From contig JACKAZ010000007.1 of the NCBI GenBank assembly GCA_020634795.1, forward strand, positions 62,001 to 126,000: a stretch of DNA of 64,000 bases. Direction: 5' to 3'. Position numbers and translations under genes: made by a program. Within the stretch, counting starts at the first letter, position 1. Each line of letters starts with the position of its first letter. Shown here piece by piece: positions 25,301 to 33,522 of this stretch. This stretch comes from Ardenticatenales bacterium (GTDB lineage: Bacteria; Chloroflexota; Anaerolineae; Ardenticatenales; Ardenticatenaceae). The notes below the pieces were generated by a model. It was not told where the DNA came from, did not search any database, and saw only the letters and a list, made by a program, of their open reading frames with translations.

Positions 25301-26118
25301 CGGTGCTGTCGCCACTGCCCGCGCTGGGCCACGTCAACCCGAAGCAGCGGCTGATGGACGAGAAAGAGTTGCTCGGCGTTTACCTCTCCGATCATCCGTT
25401 GCAGCAGGTGGCGGAAGAGGTGGGCCGCCGCGTGACCTGTTTCTGCGGCGAAATCGGTCAGGAGCATGTGCAACAACAGGTGGTGATCGCGGGGCTGCTG
25501 ACGAGCATTCGCACCATCACCACCAAAAAGGGCGACCCGATGGCCTTCATCAAGTTGGAAGATTTGCAAGGCACGATCGAGGCAGTGATCTTCCCACGCA
25601 CCTATGAGCAGGCGCGGGAGCTGTTGGTGGAGGACGCGATCCTGTTGGTGCGTGGCAAGGTAGAGGAGCGGGACGACCGCTACAGCTTGCTGGCCGATGT
25701 GGTCCGTCTTTATGAACCGAATCAGGAGCAGGACGAGGAAGAATCGCTGCTCAGCCCCTTCCAGTTCCAGCCAAGCGCCCCCCCGCCCATGCCCGAAGCG
25801 CCGCCCCCCGCGCCGCCCACGGAAGGCGCCCTGCTGGACGCCATGACCTACCAAGTCACCCTATCGCTGCACCACACCGCGAACGCCACGCAAGACGTTG
25901 CGCGGCTGCAGCGGGCCATCAACGCCCTCCGTGGCAATCCAGGGAGCGACAGCGTCCAACTCCGCTACAACAGCGCCGATCGGGGGACGGTGCTGATCAA
26001 CTTCCCCAAATTGTCCATCAACTGGAACGCCCATCTCCGTTCCGAATTGGCGCGTGTCGGCATCGAAAGCCACGTCAAAGATCTGACACCCGACAACTCC
26101 CGCCGGTGGAAGCGTTGA
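22369..26118 (+). CDS. dnaE: DNA polymerase III alpha subunit
   Basis: This is the replicative polymerase catalytic subunit, 1249 residues. An N-terminal PHP domain begins HLHCHSEYSLLDGMSRLEDM. The palm contains the catalytic PDIDIDFPDDRR at about residues 405-416 (Asp406 and Asp408). The finger region includes QTRHASTHAAGIVLT and GIFQVEGAGMRRMLQEMRP. A helix-hairpin-helix region and an OB domain (about 1030-1130, VVIAGLLTSIRTITTKKGDP) follow, then a C-terminal tail after a Pro-rich linker near 1140-1155. No intein is present. The ATG at 22369 begins homology; the longer frame upstream is not coding. The final codons and stop lie within an 8-bp repeat array. Confidence 0.97.
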   Translation: MSQFCHLHCHSEYSLLDGMSRLEDMVKRAKALNQPAIALTDHGVMFGAIEFYRAAKKHDVKPIMGVEAYLAPRGMNDRDPQLDRQRYHMLLLAENFQGYQNLLHLSSVAQLEGFYGRPRIDKAALAAHSEGIIATTGCLAAEVPRTLINKGEQAAYESLKWYLDLFGRDRFFLELQPHDIPELRQVNGVLLNWARKHQIGLVATNDVHYVRKEDADPHDVLLCIQTRESLANPNRMTLSPKGSYYITSDEEMSELFRGLDEALIRESFHNTLMIAERCNVSLEHDGYHLPNFPLPAGKDAEAYLRELVEKGLTERYGPRRPREDAELRERVERELSVIHNMGFDTYFLVVWDICDYAAKNDIWWNVRGSGAGSVVAYALRITNIDPIKNDLIFERFLNPARTSMPDIDIDFPDDRRSEMIEYTVQRYGSDKVAAIITFGTLGARAAVRDVGRVFDMPLTEVDRVARIVPNVPGKPVTLEGLLTEEKVQAEWPVESAELLRVYEQEPEVRSLLDTAMKLEGQTRHASTHAAGIVLTDRPIVEYAPLHRPTKGDDSGPIQQVVQFDMGIVESIGLLKVDFLGLATLSIMRRACELIEERHGIALDLNTIPYERDHADAEADKPIREAFELIQSGRTVGIFQVEGAGMRRMLQEMRPSEFEHIIAAISLYRPGPMEQIPNYIARMHGNQAEEYLHPILKPILKNTYAIIVYQEQIMRIAVEVAGYTEAEADLMRRAVSKKKEKEIERHKAIFVKGAQERGIAQGTAEKIYGQIEYFARYGFNKAHAADYAVITVQTAYLKRHYPVEYLCAMLEVEFDDSAKVPVFITECRRLGIDVLPPDINRSGAKFAIEPNPAHSDLPESDHRHWAIRVGLGTIKNVGLGAVEMVLAEREANGPFASLDDFCERVDLRQMNRRVLECLAKVGSFDGLASTVVAENPRETVLAILDRMMGISGQTHEAADVGQISMFELLGGVGMQARNSVLSPLPALGHVNPKQRLMDEKELLGVYLSDHPLQQVAEEVGRRVTCFCGEIGQEHVQQQVVIAGLLTSIRTITTKKGDPMAFIKLEDLQGTIEAVIFPRTYEQARELLVEDAILLVRGKVEERDDRYSLLADVVRLYEPNQEQDEEESLLSPFQFQPSAPPPMPEAPPPAPPTEGALLDAMTYQVTLSLHHTANATQDVARLQRAINALRGNPGSDSVQLRYNSADRGTVLINFPKLSINWNAHLRSELARVGIESHVKDLTPDNSRRWKR

Positions 26119-26132
26119 AGCGTTGGAACGTT
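26109..26132 (+). repeat. Octamer array spanning the dnaE stop codon
   Basis: GAAGCGTT, GAAGCGTT and GGAACGTT run in tandem. The dnaE stop TGA (26116-26118) lies across the first and second units. The same family is found at 40.43 and 53.69 kb. The rest of 26133-26381 holds no gene. Confidence 0.85.
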
Positions 26133-26381
26133 GCTGCTACGGTTGGATTTTGTGGTCAGCGTCAAGATAAGGTTTTAGGTTGCGAGTCGTTAAGCGAAAA
26201 TGCCCCGTCCACCGTCCCCGCTCTCCTGGTTTTCCGCGCAGCGGAGAGGCCCGTAGCGGAGGGGAGAGAGGGCCACACAGTGCCTTTTCCAATTGGCGAG
26301 ACCATTTTCGTAGCAATCTTCTAGCGTAGATCAACATCCGACGACTCACCACAAAATCCGTTAGCACGAGCAACACTCCAG

Positions 26382-26426
26382 AACTCACAAAACTCATTAA
26401 ACTCACAAAACTCATTAAACTCACCC
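26382..26426 (+). repeat. Nonamer array upstream of pfkA
   Basis: Five 9-bp units alternate AACTCACAA and AACTCATTA and end with AACTCACCC. The array stops 6 bases before the pfkA ATG and occupies the place where a ribosome site would be expected. The complementary family (TGAGTTTTG) occurs at 44.5 kb. Confidence 0.92.
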
Positions 26427-26432
26427 AACTCT

Positions 26433-27419
26433 ATGACAGAAAACAACGACGGTATCAAACGGATCGCTGTAATGACGAGCGGGGGCGATGCGCCCGGCAT
26501 GAACGCCGCCCTGCGTGCGGTGGTACGGACGGCCCTCGCCTATCAGTTGGATGTTTTTGGCATCCACCAAGCCTACTACGGCCTGCTGCACGACCGCTTG
26601 GAGCGACTCGGGGCACGGGACGTCGGCGGCATCATTCAGAAGGGTGGCACCGTGCTCCAAACGGCGCGATTGCCAGAGTTCAGCCAGGTGGAGGTGCAAA
26701 AAGAGGCGCTCGCCAACCTGCGCAAGCACGAAATCGATGCGTTGGTCGTCATTGGGGGCGACGGCTCGTTGCGGGGCGCCCATGCGCTCCACCTGTTGGG
26801 CATGCCGGTCGTTGGTGTGCCCGCCAGCATCGACAACGACATCTGGGGCACGAACATGGCGATCGGGGTCGATACCGCGATCAACACCATCCTCGATGCG
26901 ATCGACAAGGTGCGCGACACCGCTTCCAGCCACCAGCGCACCTTCCTGATCGAGACGATGGGGCGCGACAACGGCTATCTGGCGCTGATGGCAGGCATCA
27001 GCGGCGGGGCCGAGGTCACGCTCATCCCCGAACATCCCGTCACGCTGGAGGAAGTGCAACGCCGGGTGCAACATGCCTATGTGCGCGGGAAATCCCACGC
27101 CATCATCATCAATGCGGAAGGATCGGGCATCAAGTCGGAGGATATCGTCCATTATCTGAAAGACCACAATTTCGGCTACGACATCCGGATGACGATCCTC
27201 GGCCACGTGCAACGGGGCGGTAGCCCCAGCGGATTCGACCGCTTGTTAGCGACGCGCTTGGGCCACGGGGCGGTGGAATGTTTGGTCAATGGCCAGACGG
27301 ATGTGATGGTGGGACTGGATGGCCGACGCATTCGTGCCGTGCCGATCGATGATGTGATTAATAATGAACGTTCTGCCAACCTGCAATACTACGCACTGAT
27401 CGAACTGTTGGCCCGTTGA
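26433..27419 (+). CDS. pfkA: ATP-dependent 6-phosphofructokinase
   Basis: This enzyme phosphorylates fructose 6-phosphate in glycolysis and has 328 residues. The motifs are AVMTSGGDAPGMNAALRAVV (nucleotide-binding start), GGDGSLRGAH (the Gly in GGDGS indicates ATP rather than pyrophosphate as donor), GVPASIDNDIWGTN with the catalytic Asp region, and ETMGRDNGYLALMAGISGGA. LGHVQRGGSPSGFDR is the sugar-phosphate contact. No Shine-Dalgarno sequence is visible; a 9-bp repeat array occupies the leader. The gene leads a tight operon with menA (6-base gap) and four further genes. Confidence 0.95.
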   Translation: MTENNDGIKRIAVMTSGGDAPGMNAALRAVVRTALAYQLDVFGIHQAYYGLLHDRLERLGARDVGGIIQKGGTVLQTARLPEFSQVEVQKEALANLRKHEIDALVVIGGDGSLRGAHALHLLGMPVVGVPASIDNDIWGTNMAIGVDTAINTILDAIDKVRDTASSHQRTFLIETMGRDNGYLALMAGISGGAEVTLIPEHPVTLEEVQRRVQHAYVRGKSHAIIINAEGSGIKSEDIVHYLKDHNFGYDIRMTILGHVQRGGSPSGFDRLLATRLGHGAVECLVNGQTDVMVGLDGRRIRAVPIDDVINNERSANLQYYALIELLAR

Positions 27420-27425
27420 TCCGCC

Positions 27426-28343
27426 ATGTCACCCGCTGATGGCCCGTTGCCGAGGGCCACGCCTAGCCGTGGGCAAGCGTGGCTGCTGGCCAGCCGCCCC
27501 AAAACCTTGCCCGCCGCTGCCGCCCCCGTGCTGGTCGGCAGCGCCCTGGCATGGCACGACAACGCCTTTCATGGGGGGGCAGCGCTGGCGGCGCTGTTGG
27601 CGGCGCTGCTGATCCAGATCGGCACCAACTTCGTCAACGATCTGTACGATTTCCGCAAGGGGGCCGACACCGACCGGCGGCTCGGCCCGACCCGGGCCAC
27701 CAGCGCGGGCTGGCTCAGTGAACGGGCGATGGTTACGGGCATCGGGGTCAGCTTTGGGCTGGCGGCGCTGCTCGGCCTCTATCTCATTCTGCGCGGTGGC
27801 TTACCCATTCTGGCGGTCGGCATCGCCTCCTTGATTTCCGGTTGGGCCTATACCGCAGGCCCCTTCCCCCTCGGTTACAACGGCTTGGGCGATCTCTTCG
27901 TCTTCCTCTTTTTCGGCATCATCGCCGTCGTGGGCAGCTATTATGTCCAAGCACTCACTACCACCCCTGTCGCCTACCTCGCCGCGTTGCCGATGGGGGC
28001 GCTGATCACGAATATCCTCGCCGTCAACAACACGCGGGACGCAGAGACAGACCAGCTCGCGGGCAAGCGGACGTTGGCCGTGCTGTTGGGTAAAGGGGCA
28101 ACGCGGCTGGAGTATGCGCTGCTGAACCTCGTCGCCTACGCCCTTCCGTTGTGGCTTTGGTGGCGGGCGGAGTTCGCACTCTGGATCCTGCTGCCGCTGC
28201 TCACCCTGCCCCGTGCCGCCCAACTGACTCGCACGCTCTGGCGCAGCAACGACGGCCCCACGCTGAACGGCGTGCTGGCCGCGACGGGGCAGCTCGTCTT
28301 GCTCTACGCGCTCCTTTTTGCCCTGGGGATGGTGGCCGGATGA
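27426..28343 (+). CDS. menA: 1,4-dihydroxy-2-naphthoate polyprenyltransferase
   Basis: This UbiA-superfamily membrane enzyme attaches the isoprenoid tail in menaquinone synthesis. It has 305 residues with about eight or nine helices. The two Asp-rich prenyl-diphosphate motifs are NDLYDFRKGADTDRR (about 59-73) and NNTRDAETDQLAGKRT (about 202-217). LASRPKTLPAAAAPVLVGSA at the N terminus is the MenA signature. It sits 6 bases after pfkA and overlaps the next gene by four bases (ATGA). The presence of menA implies menaquinone respiration. No other men genes are in the window. Confidence 0.93.
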   Translation: MSPADGPLPRATPSRGQAWLLASRPKTLPAAAAPVLVGSALAWHDNAFHGGAALAALLAALLIQIGTNFVNDLYDFRKGADTDRRLGPTRATSAGWLSERAMVTGIGVSFGLAALLGLYLILRGGLPILAVGIASLISGWAYTAGPFPLGYNGLGDLFVFLFFGIIAVVGSYYVQALTTTPVAYLAALPMGALITNILAVNNTRDAETDQLAGKRTLAVLLGKGATRLEYALLNLVAYALPLWLWWRAEFALWILLPLLTLPRAAQLTRTLWRSNDGPTLNGVLAATGQLVLLYALLFALGMVAG

Positions 28344-29864
28344 GGCAGCCGTCGGCTTGGGCCGCGCGCGCCTTGTTGGCCGCGCTGCTGCTGTTGCGGT
28401 TGGCCCTGCACTTTCTGCTCTATCGCAGCGGCTTCATCGCCCTGACCGCCGACGAATTTGGCCGTACGATCGCGGCAGCAACTTGGCTCAGATCGCCCGA
28501 ATGGTATGGGAGCGGCGCCTGGCTGCCCCTGTACAACTATCTGTTGGGCGGGGCATTGGCGATCAAGTGGGAATTGCTCTGGCTGCCACGTCTGATCGCC
28601 ATTCTGAGCGGGTTGCTCGCCATCCTGCTGATTGCCCGCTTGACCACAACGCTTTTCAGCAATCGGACGATGGGCCTGGTCAGCGCCCTGCTTCTGGCCG
28701 TCAACCCCGTCCATCTCTGGCTGAGCAGTACGGGACTGACGGAAGGACCGGTCATTACCCTCACCTTGGCGGCACTTTGGGCCTTCGTGCGTTATGTAAG
28801 CAGGCGACGACTTCGCGCTTTGGTGTTGGCGGCGGCGTCGCTCGCCGTGGCCAACGGGTTGCGCTACGAAACCTGGGTGATTTCGCTGCTCTTCGCGGCC
28901 GGTGTCGCCTATGTGTGGCAGCGCGACCGGCGAAGCGGATGGCAACTGCCTTTACTGGCGCTGATCCCTTTCCTCTTCCCCATGATCTGGCTCTTCGGCG
29001 CGTTCATGGAGTCGGGCAGTCCCTTCTCGTTCATGGGAGAAATCACGGGTTACAAGCGTCAATGGTATGGAGCGACGGCTGATTACGGCCTTTACCTCCG
29101 AACTTTCTGGCGCATCGACCCCTATCTGCTGATATTCGGACTGGTGGCGCTTGCCAAGGCGTTAGGGGACAATCGGCGCACCCTGTCAGTGTGGTGGTAC
29201 GGCGCTATTGTGACCCTACCCCTATTTATCTACATTCTGTTACACGGCGGCCAACCGGAACCCACGGGCAACGCTTTGCGCTATCTGGCACAGTACGCGA
29301 TCGTCTTCTACCCCGCACTCAGCTACCTGCTGGTCCGCGCCGTGAGCCGGACGGGGGGGGCGGTTCGCCCTGCTGACCGGCCTGCTGATCCTGGGGGGAA
29401 TAACCTTCACCCAACTGCGCGCCGATTTTCGGTATGAGAACGATCCCGCGAGCCGAGGGGTGGCGGTTGGGCAAACCATCCGTCAGCTTCGGGCCGCGTC
29501 CCAAGCGGGCACCCAGCGTCCTGTGGTCGTTGAACGCGCGTACTGGGATTACCTTGCGGTGATCGTGGGTACCAACGATATCGACCAGATCATTTTTGAC
29601 CGTGAGGTAACTGCCGCCCGCGACGCGCCGTCGCTCATGCTGGCGGATCCGACAGCTTTCGCCATCTGTCTGAGTCGGTATGAGGTGAGCTACGTCATCG
29701 TGCGGGATGCTGAGCTTCAGAACGCGCTGGAAAGTGAGTTGGCGCTTCGGCCCACGCAGTCGGTGAACGACTACGTCTTTTATCCGGTTGATCTGGCCGA
29801 GCTCACTCGGACGCCAACGGATGCTCCCTCGGCTTGTCCGTGGCTCGATGATTTGCCGAAGTGA
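28340..29864 (+). pseudogene. GT39-like membrane glycosyltransferase interrupted by a frameshift in a G8 run
   Basis: The gene begins in an ATGA overlap with menA and encodes a multi-helix protein with the acidic first loop typical of the PMT/ArnT/GT39 group (FIALTADEFGRTIAAATWL). The frame ends at 29437 just after losing homology. One base earlier in phase the protein continues as RFALLTGLLILGGITFTQLR and a soluble C-terminal domain to 29864. The shift falls at a run of eight G at 29353-29360; seven G would restore one frame of about 507 residues. This is either a sequencing or assembly error, phase variation, or real decay. Without correction the product is 365 residues with a wrong C terminus. 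Confidence 0.8.
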
Positions 29865-29901
29865 GCCACCTCGTGGCGAACCATCAAGGAAGGGAAAGGC
29901 A

Positions 29902-30345
29902 ATGATCGTCGAGGAGATCACGATCCATGCACCGATCGACATGGTCTGGGGCCAGATGATCGACATTGATGGCTGGCCCCGCTGGACACCGAGCGTGATG
30001 CAAGCGACGCGGCTGGACGAGGGGCCGTTGCGGGTGGGTGCGCAGGCGCGGCTTGTGCAACCCAAGATGCGCCCCGCCGTTTGGACGGTAACCGCGCTCG
30101 ACGAGGCGCGATCGTTGTCGTGGGTCTCAATGCAGCCCGGTGTTGAAATCGTCGCGACCCATGATCTGCGCCCCGTGCCGGAAGGTAGCGCCGTAAAGCT
30201 GACGATCGACTTCCAAGGGCTGTTAGCGCCCTACCTCCCCTTCTTTTTCGGCAAACAGAGCGCGGCTTATATGCGGCAGGAGGCCGAAGGGCTAAAAGCG
30301 GTTGTGGAGCGGGGGATGGGGGATGATCGTGGAGTAGCGGTGTGA
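29902..30345 (+). CDS. SRPBCC-family (START-like) protein
   Basis: The 147-residue protein starts with the family pattern MIVEEITIHAPIDMVWGQMI DI split over residues 1-22 and shows the usual WPRWTPSVMQATRLDEGPLR and GAQARLVQPKMRP strands, ending in a long C-terminal helix. This fold is a hydrophobic pocket (polyketide cyclase/dehydrase-like) that binds lipids or aromatics. No specific ligand can be named. The start follows GGGAAAGG. It lies 37 bases after the glycosyltransferase and overlaps the next gene (GTGA). Confidence 0.83.
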   Translation: MIVEEITIHAPIDMVWGQMIDIDGWPRWTPSVMQATRLDEGPLRVGAQARLVQPKMRPAVWTVTALDEARSLSWVSMQPGVEIVATHDLRPVPEGSAVKLTIDFQGLLAPYLPFFFGKQSAAYMRQEAEGLKAVVERGMGDDRGVAV

Positions 30346-30815
30346 CCCACTTGCAAACGCTGCACGGCACGCCGCTCTCGCTCGACGATCTGCGCGGCGA
30401 CCCTGCGCTGCTGCTCTTCTGGAACATCGGCTGTGCGGGCTGCGTGGGGCGAGCGCTGCCCTTCGCGGTCGAGCTTGCGAAGCAATTCCCCTCGCTCCAG
30501 ATCGTGGCCATCCACAGCGTTTTCCCGCCGCGCCCCACGCAGCCCCAGCGCGAGGTACAGCGCGTGGCCGATCACTATGCGCTGCCCTTTGTGGTCGCGC
30601 TGGACGACGGCGACACCCACTACCGTGCCTTTGGCGCGGAAGGGACGCCCCATTGGGTCATCTTGAACGAAGAGGGCGCGATTTACCGCAGCTTCTTCGG
30701 CTCGATGGCGGGTCAGCAACAGCGGCTGCTCTATGCCTTGCAGGCGCTTTTCGACTCTCAGCCTGTTGCGCGTCCCCTTGTTCATCCCTCCGACGACACC
30801 GTGGCGCCCCTGTGA
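30342..30815 (+). CDS. Thioredoxin-like (TlpA/ResA-type) protein
   Basis: The 157-residue protein has a thioredoxin fold. The strand LLLFWNIGCAGCVGRALPFA carries the active-site pair CAGC (about residues 31-34), and AEGTPHWVILNEEGAIYRSF includes the cis-Pro region (TPH). There is no signal peptide or membrane anchor, so it is probably cytoplasmic. This differs from most TlpA proteins, and the CxxC may act on a cytosolic thiol partner. It overlaps both neighbours (GTGA before, TGATG after), so it is firmly within the operon. Confidence 0.83.
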   Translation: MTHLQTLHGTPLSLDDLRGDPALLLFWNIGCAGCVGRALPFAVELAKQFPSLQIVAIHSVFPPRPTQPQREVQRVADHYALPFVVALDDGDTHYRAFGAEGTPHWVILNEEGAIYRSFFGSMAGQQQRLLYALQALFDSQPVARPLVHPSDDTVAPL

Positions 30816-32329
30816 TGTCGCAGCGGCCGCTCTGGCAGCGAACGTTTTTCACACTCGCCAGTGCGTTTGTGGCCGCACTGGTTGTCCTGATACCGATCAA
30901 CCCACGTTGGCAGCCTTACCCAGGGCGCGATTCGGGTGTTTTTCTCTATTCGGGATGGCGCATCCTAGCAGGGGAAGTGCCATACCGAGATCTGTGGGAC
31001 CACAAACCACCCGTTATCTTTTACATTGACGCGCTCGGACTTTGGCTTGGCAACGGATCACGATGGGGGGTTTGGGTGCTGGAGTTGTTGGCGCTGGTTG
31101 CCGCCGTTCTCTTTTCATACCGCTTCCTCTCGCAAGTCGTTAGTAAGCAAGCCGCACTGGTCGCCGTGCTATGTTGGTTGGCTGCCCTCCCCTTTATGCT
31201 AGAGGGCGGCAACCTGACCACTGAATATACACTGCCCTTACAGTTCGCGGCGCTGATGCTTTTCACCGACGTTGTGGGCCGTGTCAAATCGAGTAGGCAG
31301 TGGTTTCTGATCGGACTGCTGGGAGGCGTGGCCTTTCTAACAAAGCAAAGCGCAGCCGGTCTCTGGCTGTCCATGGGCATCTACCTTGTTCTAACGCGCA
31401 ATTGGCAACATCGATCGCGGCAATTTGCCATTGAGTCCACCGCATTCCTGCTCGGGATTGCCCTTCCGATTATTTTGACAGCCCTATACTTCGGCCGACA
31501 CGATGCGCTGTCTGAGCTGTGGAATGCTGCGTTCCGATACAACGCCCTCTATGTGAACAATCCGTGGCAATCTCGCATAGGAAATCTGATTCGTAGCCGA
31601 CACCTATTTTCGAGCGGTTTCCTTTTGCCGCTGGCGGGTCTGGGCTTCATGACTATGTGGCGGCCCCAAATCCAGCGTGATAGCCGCGCCAACGCGGTAG
31701 TCCATTTGGCCCTAATCTTAATTCCAATCGAAATCAGCTTGATCTTACTTTCAGGACGGGGTTACAGTCATTACTTCATTACCACGCTACCCGTATTGTC
31801 CCTGTGCGCCGCAGTGGGCTGGCAAACGGTTGCCGACCTTATTGCAAGATTCGTTCGACCGGAACTGTATCGCCGAACGGTGACGGCCAGCTTAATGACG
31901 ATCATCGTCGTTGGAACGCTTTGGGGCATGCCTTCTATGCGCTTGGATTGGCCGCGGTCCGAACCACAGCGGGTGATATCGTATGTGCGACAGCATAGCA
32001 GCGAAGCAGATTCGGTGTTGCTGGTGGGGGCTGAGACGTGGGTCAATTTTTCGGCGCGGCGCGTCAGCCCCAGTCGCTTTACCTATCAGTACCCGCTCTG
32101 GTTTCCTTACTACGCGCATGAGGCCGACATCTTGCAATTCCTGAACGATGTTGTGGCAGAAGAGCCTAAGTTAATCTTTGATACACAAGGTCAACCTGAG
32201 CATTTTCTGCGCTTCTCAATCCAGACCGATGCCACCGAAGCGCGACGGACGGAGCTGCTCGCGGACTATGAAAAGGCTGGCTCGATTAACGGATGGGACG
32301 TTTATCACAGAACTGATGCCAACCCGTGA
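30815..32329 (+). CDS. GT39-like membrane glycosyltransferase
   Basis: This integral membrane protein of 504 residues belongs to the dolichyl-phosphate-mannose mannosyltransferase/ArnT-like group. An N-terminal helix is followed by the large first loop with YPGRDSGVFLYSGWRILAGE and VPYRDLWDHKPPVIFYIDAL, where the acidic residue and the DHKPP motif are the family hallmark. About ten more helices and a C-terminal soluble domain follow. It would transfer sugar from a polyprenyl-phosphate donor to an envelope acceptor. It begins in a TGATG overlap and ends the operon. It looks more AT-rich than its neighbours to the eye, which might mean different ancestry. Confidence 0.88.
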   Translation: MSQRPLWQRTFFTLASAFVAALVVLIPINPRWQPYPGRDSGVFLYSGWRILAGEVPYRDLWDHKPPVIFYIDALGLWLGNGSRWGVWVLELLALVAAVLFSYRFLSQVVSKQAALVAVLCWLAALPFMLEGGNLTTEYTLPLQFAALMLFTDVVGRVKSSRQWFLIGLLGGVAFLTKQSAAGLWLSMGIYLVLTRNWQHRSRQFAIESTAFLLGIALPIILTALYFGRHDALSELWNAAFRYNALYVNNPWQSRIGNLIRSRHLFSSGFLLPLAGLGFMTMWRPQIQRDSRANAVVHLALILIPIEISLILLSGRGYSHYFITTLPVLSLCAAVGWQTVADLIARFVRPELYRRTVTASLMTIIVVGTLWGMPSMRLDWPRSEPQRVISYVRQHSSEADSVLLVGAETWVNFSARRVSPSRFTYQYPLWFPYYAHEADILQFLNDVVAEEPKLIFDTQGQPEHFLRFSIQTDATEARRTELLADYEKAGSINGWDVYHRTDANP

Positions 32330-32758
32330 ATGGTGAACGCACGATCTCCGCAAGTTCACAGTCCTCAACGGTCTGAAGTGTCGCAGCCAAGCCGTTGCTC
32401 CGCAATCTCCTCAAGAGCTATCGGAGAACGCGACCGATATAAACGTCGTGACCGTTGGCAGAACCAGCAACGGCCTGCCCAAACCAGCGCTGTATGCGTG
32501 AGTAGACAAGGGTGGCGGCTTCGCAGTCCGCCGTTGAAGGGGATCAAGAGAACTCCTTTTCACAGCCTCCAGTCTCTTGGGTGCACTGTCCGTTCCACGC
32601 TTCCCTTGCGCGATCTTCACCCCCTTCGCTCCTCCTCGCATCTGGGGGTAAATTGATTTAGAGTCTTGTTTCGGCTAAAATCCTGACTAGACATAAACGT
32701 CTCTCCTGTGGGGCAAGCCTACGGGGGATCGATATGAGGGAGAGAGAAAGAGGGAACG
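32330..32758. other. Intergenic region, nothing recognised
   Basis: 429 bases follow the operon without a recognisable gene, hairpin or repeat. Short open frames on both strands are low-complexity and unlike any family that I know. Confidence 0.6.
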
Positions 32759-33442
32759 ATGCAAGGCATGGGAATGTACCTGCTGTTTGCCGCGCCAGCG
32801 TTGTTGCTGGGGCTGTACGCCCAGTGGAAGGTGAAGAGTGCTTACTCGAAATATGCCCAAGTGCCGACGGCACGCGGCATGACGGGAGCACAGGTCGCCC
32901 GCTATCTGCTGGATTCGGAGGGGTTGCAGAACGTCCAGGTCGAACAGAGCCAAGGGCTGCTGAGCGACCATTACGATCCGCGGGCCAAGGTGCTGCGCCT
33001 TAGCCCCGATGTCTACAACGGGCAAAGCGTTTCGGCGGCGGGCATCGCGGCCCACGAAATGGGCCATGCGCTGCAAGACGCGAAGGGCTACGGCCCGTTG
33101 GCGCTGCGCAGCGCGATGGTTCCGTCGGTGCGGATCGGCAGCATGTTGGGGCCGATGATCTTCATCGGCGGCTTGCTGCTGAACATGACGGGTTTGGCAT
33201 GGTTAGGCGTGCTGCTTTTCGGGGCCACCGCCGCCTTCGCCCTCGTCACGCTGCCGGTGGAATTCGATGCCAGCAACCGCGCGAAGGCCTTGCTGACCAC
33301 TCGCGGCGTGCTCGTTACGCAGGAGAGCGATGGGGTCAACAAGGTGCTCAACGCGGCGGCGCTGACCTATGTGGCAGCGGCGCTGCAAGCGATCAGCACG
33401 TTGCTTTACTACGCCTTCCTCCTCGTTGGCAACCGCGACTGA
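32759..33442 (+). CDS. Membrane zinc metallopeptidase, YugP/Zn_peptidase_2 family
   Basis: The 227-residue protein has one N-terminal helix (MYLLFAAPALLLGLYAQWKV), the zinc motif HEMGH at residues 99-103, and two or three C-terminal helices. The middle section PTARGMTGAQVARYLLDSEG is typical of the family. Members are predicted neutral zinc peptidases of the membrane; physiological substrates are unknown. The start follows a purine-rich stretch with AGAGGGAA. It is followed by a clear terminator and is probably monocistronic. Confidence 0.92.
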   Translation: MQGMGMYLLFAAPALLLGLYAQWKVKSAYSKYAQVPTARGMTGAQVARYLLDSEGLQNVQVEQSQGLLSDHYDPRAKVLRLSPDVYNGQSVSAAGIAAHEMGHALQDAKGYGPLALRSAMVPSVRIGSMLGPMIFIGGLLLNMTGLAWLGVLLFGATAAFALVTLPVEFDASNRAKALLTTRGVLVTQESDGVNKVLNAAALTYVAAALQAISTLLYYAFLLVGNRD

Positions 33443-33465
33443 GATCACCCAACGCTGAGAACAGG

Positions 33466-33497
33466 AAACGGCCATTTTCGGATGGCCGTTTTTTTTG
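33466..33497 (+). terminator. Rho-independent terminator after the YugP-like gene
   Basis: Stem AAACGGCCAT / ATGGCCGTTT with a TTTCGG loop and a run of eight T. Confidence 0.92.
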
Positions 33498-33522
33498 TTG
33501 TGCGGTGTCAACGCCACTGAAC

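Noticed and set aside
22432..25854. A 1140-residue open frame antisense to dnaE
   Set aside because: It is the complementary shadow of a GC-rich, strongly biased coding strand. Its translation is Arg/His/Asp-rich with no family resemblance, and dnaE is complete on the plus strand.
28151..28339. N-terminal extension of the first GT39-like protein
   Set aside because: It lies entirely within menA in another frame; the ATGA overlap at 28340 gives a normal start.
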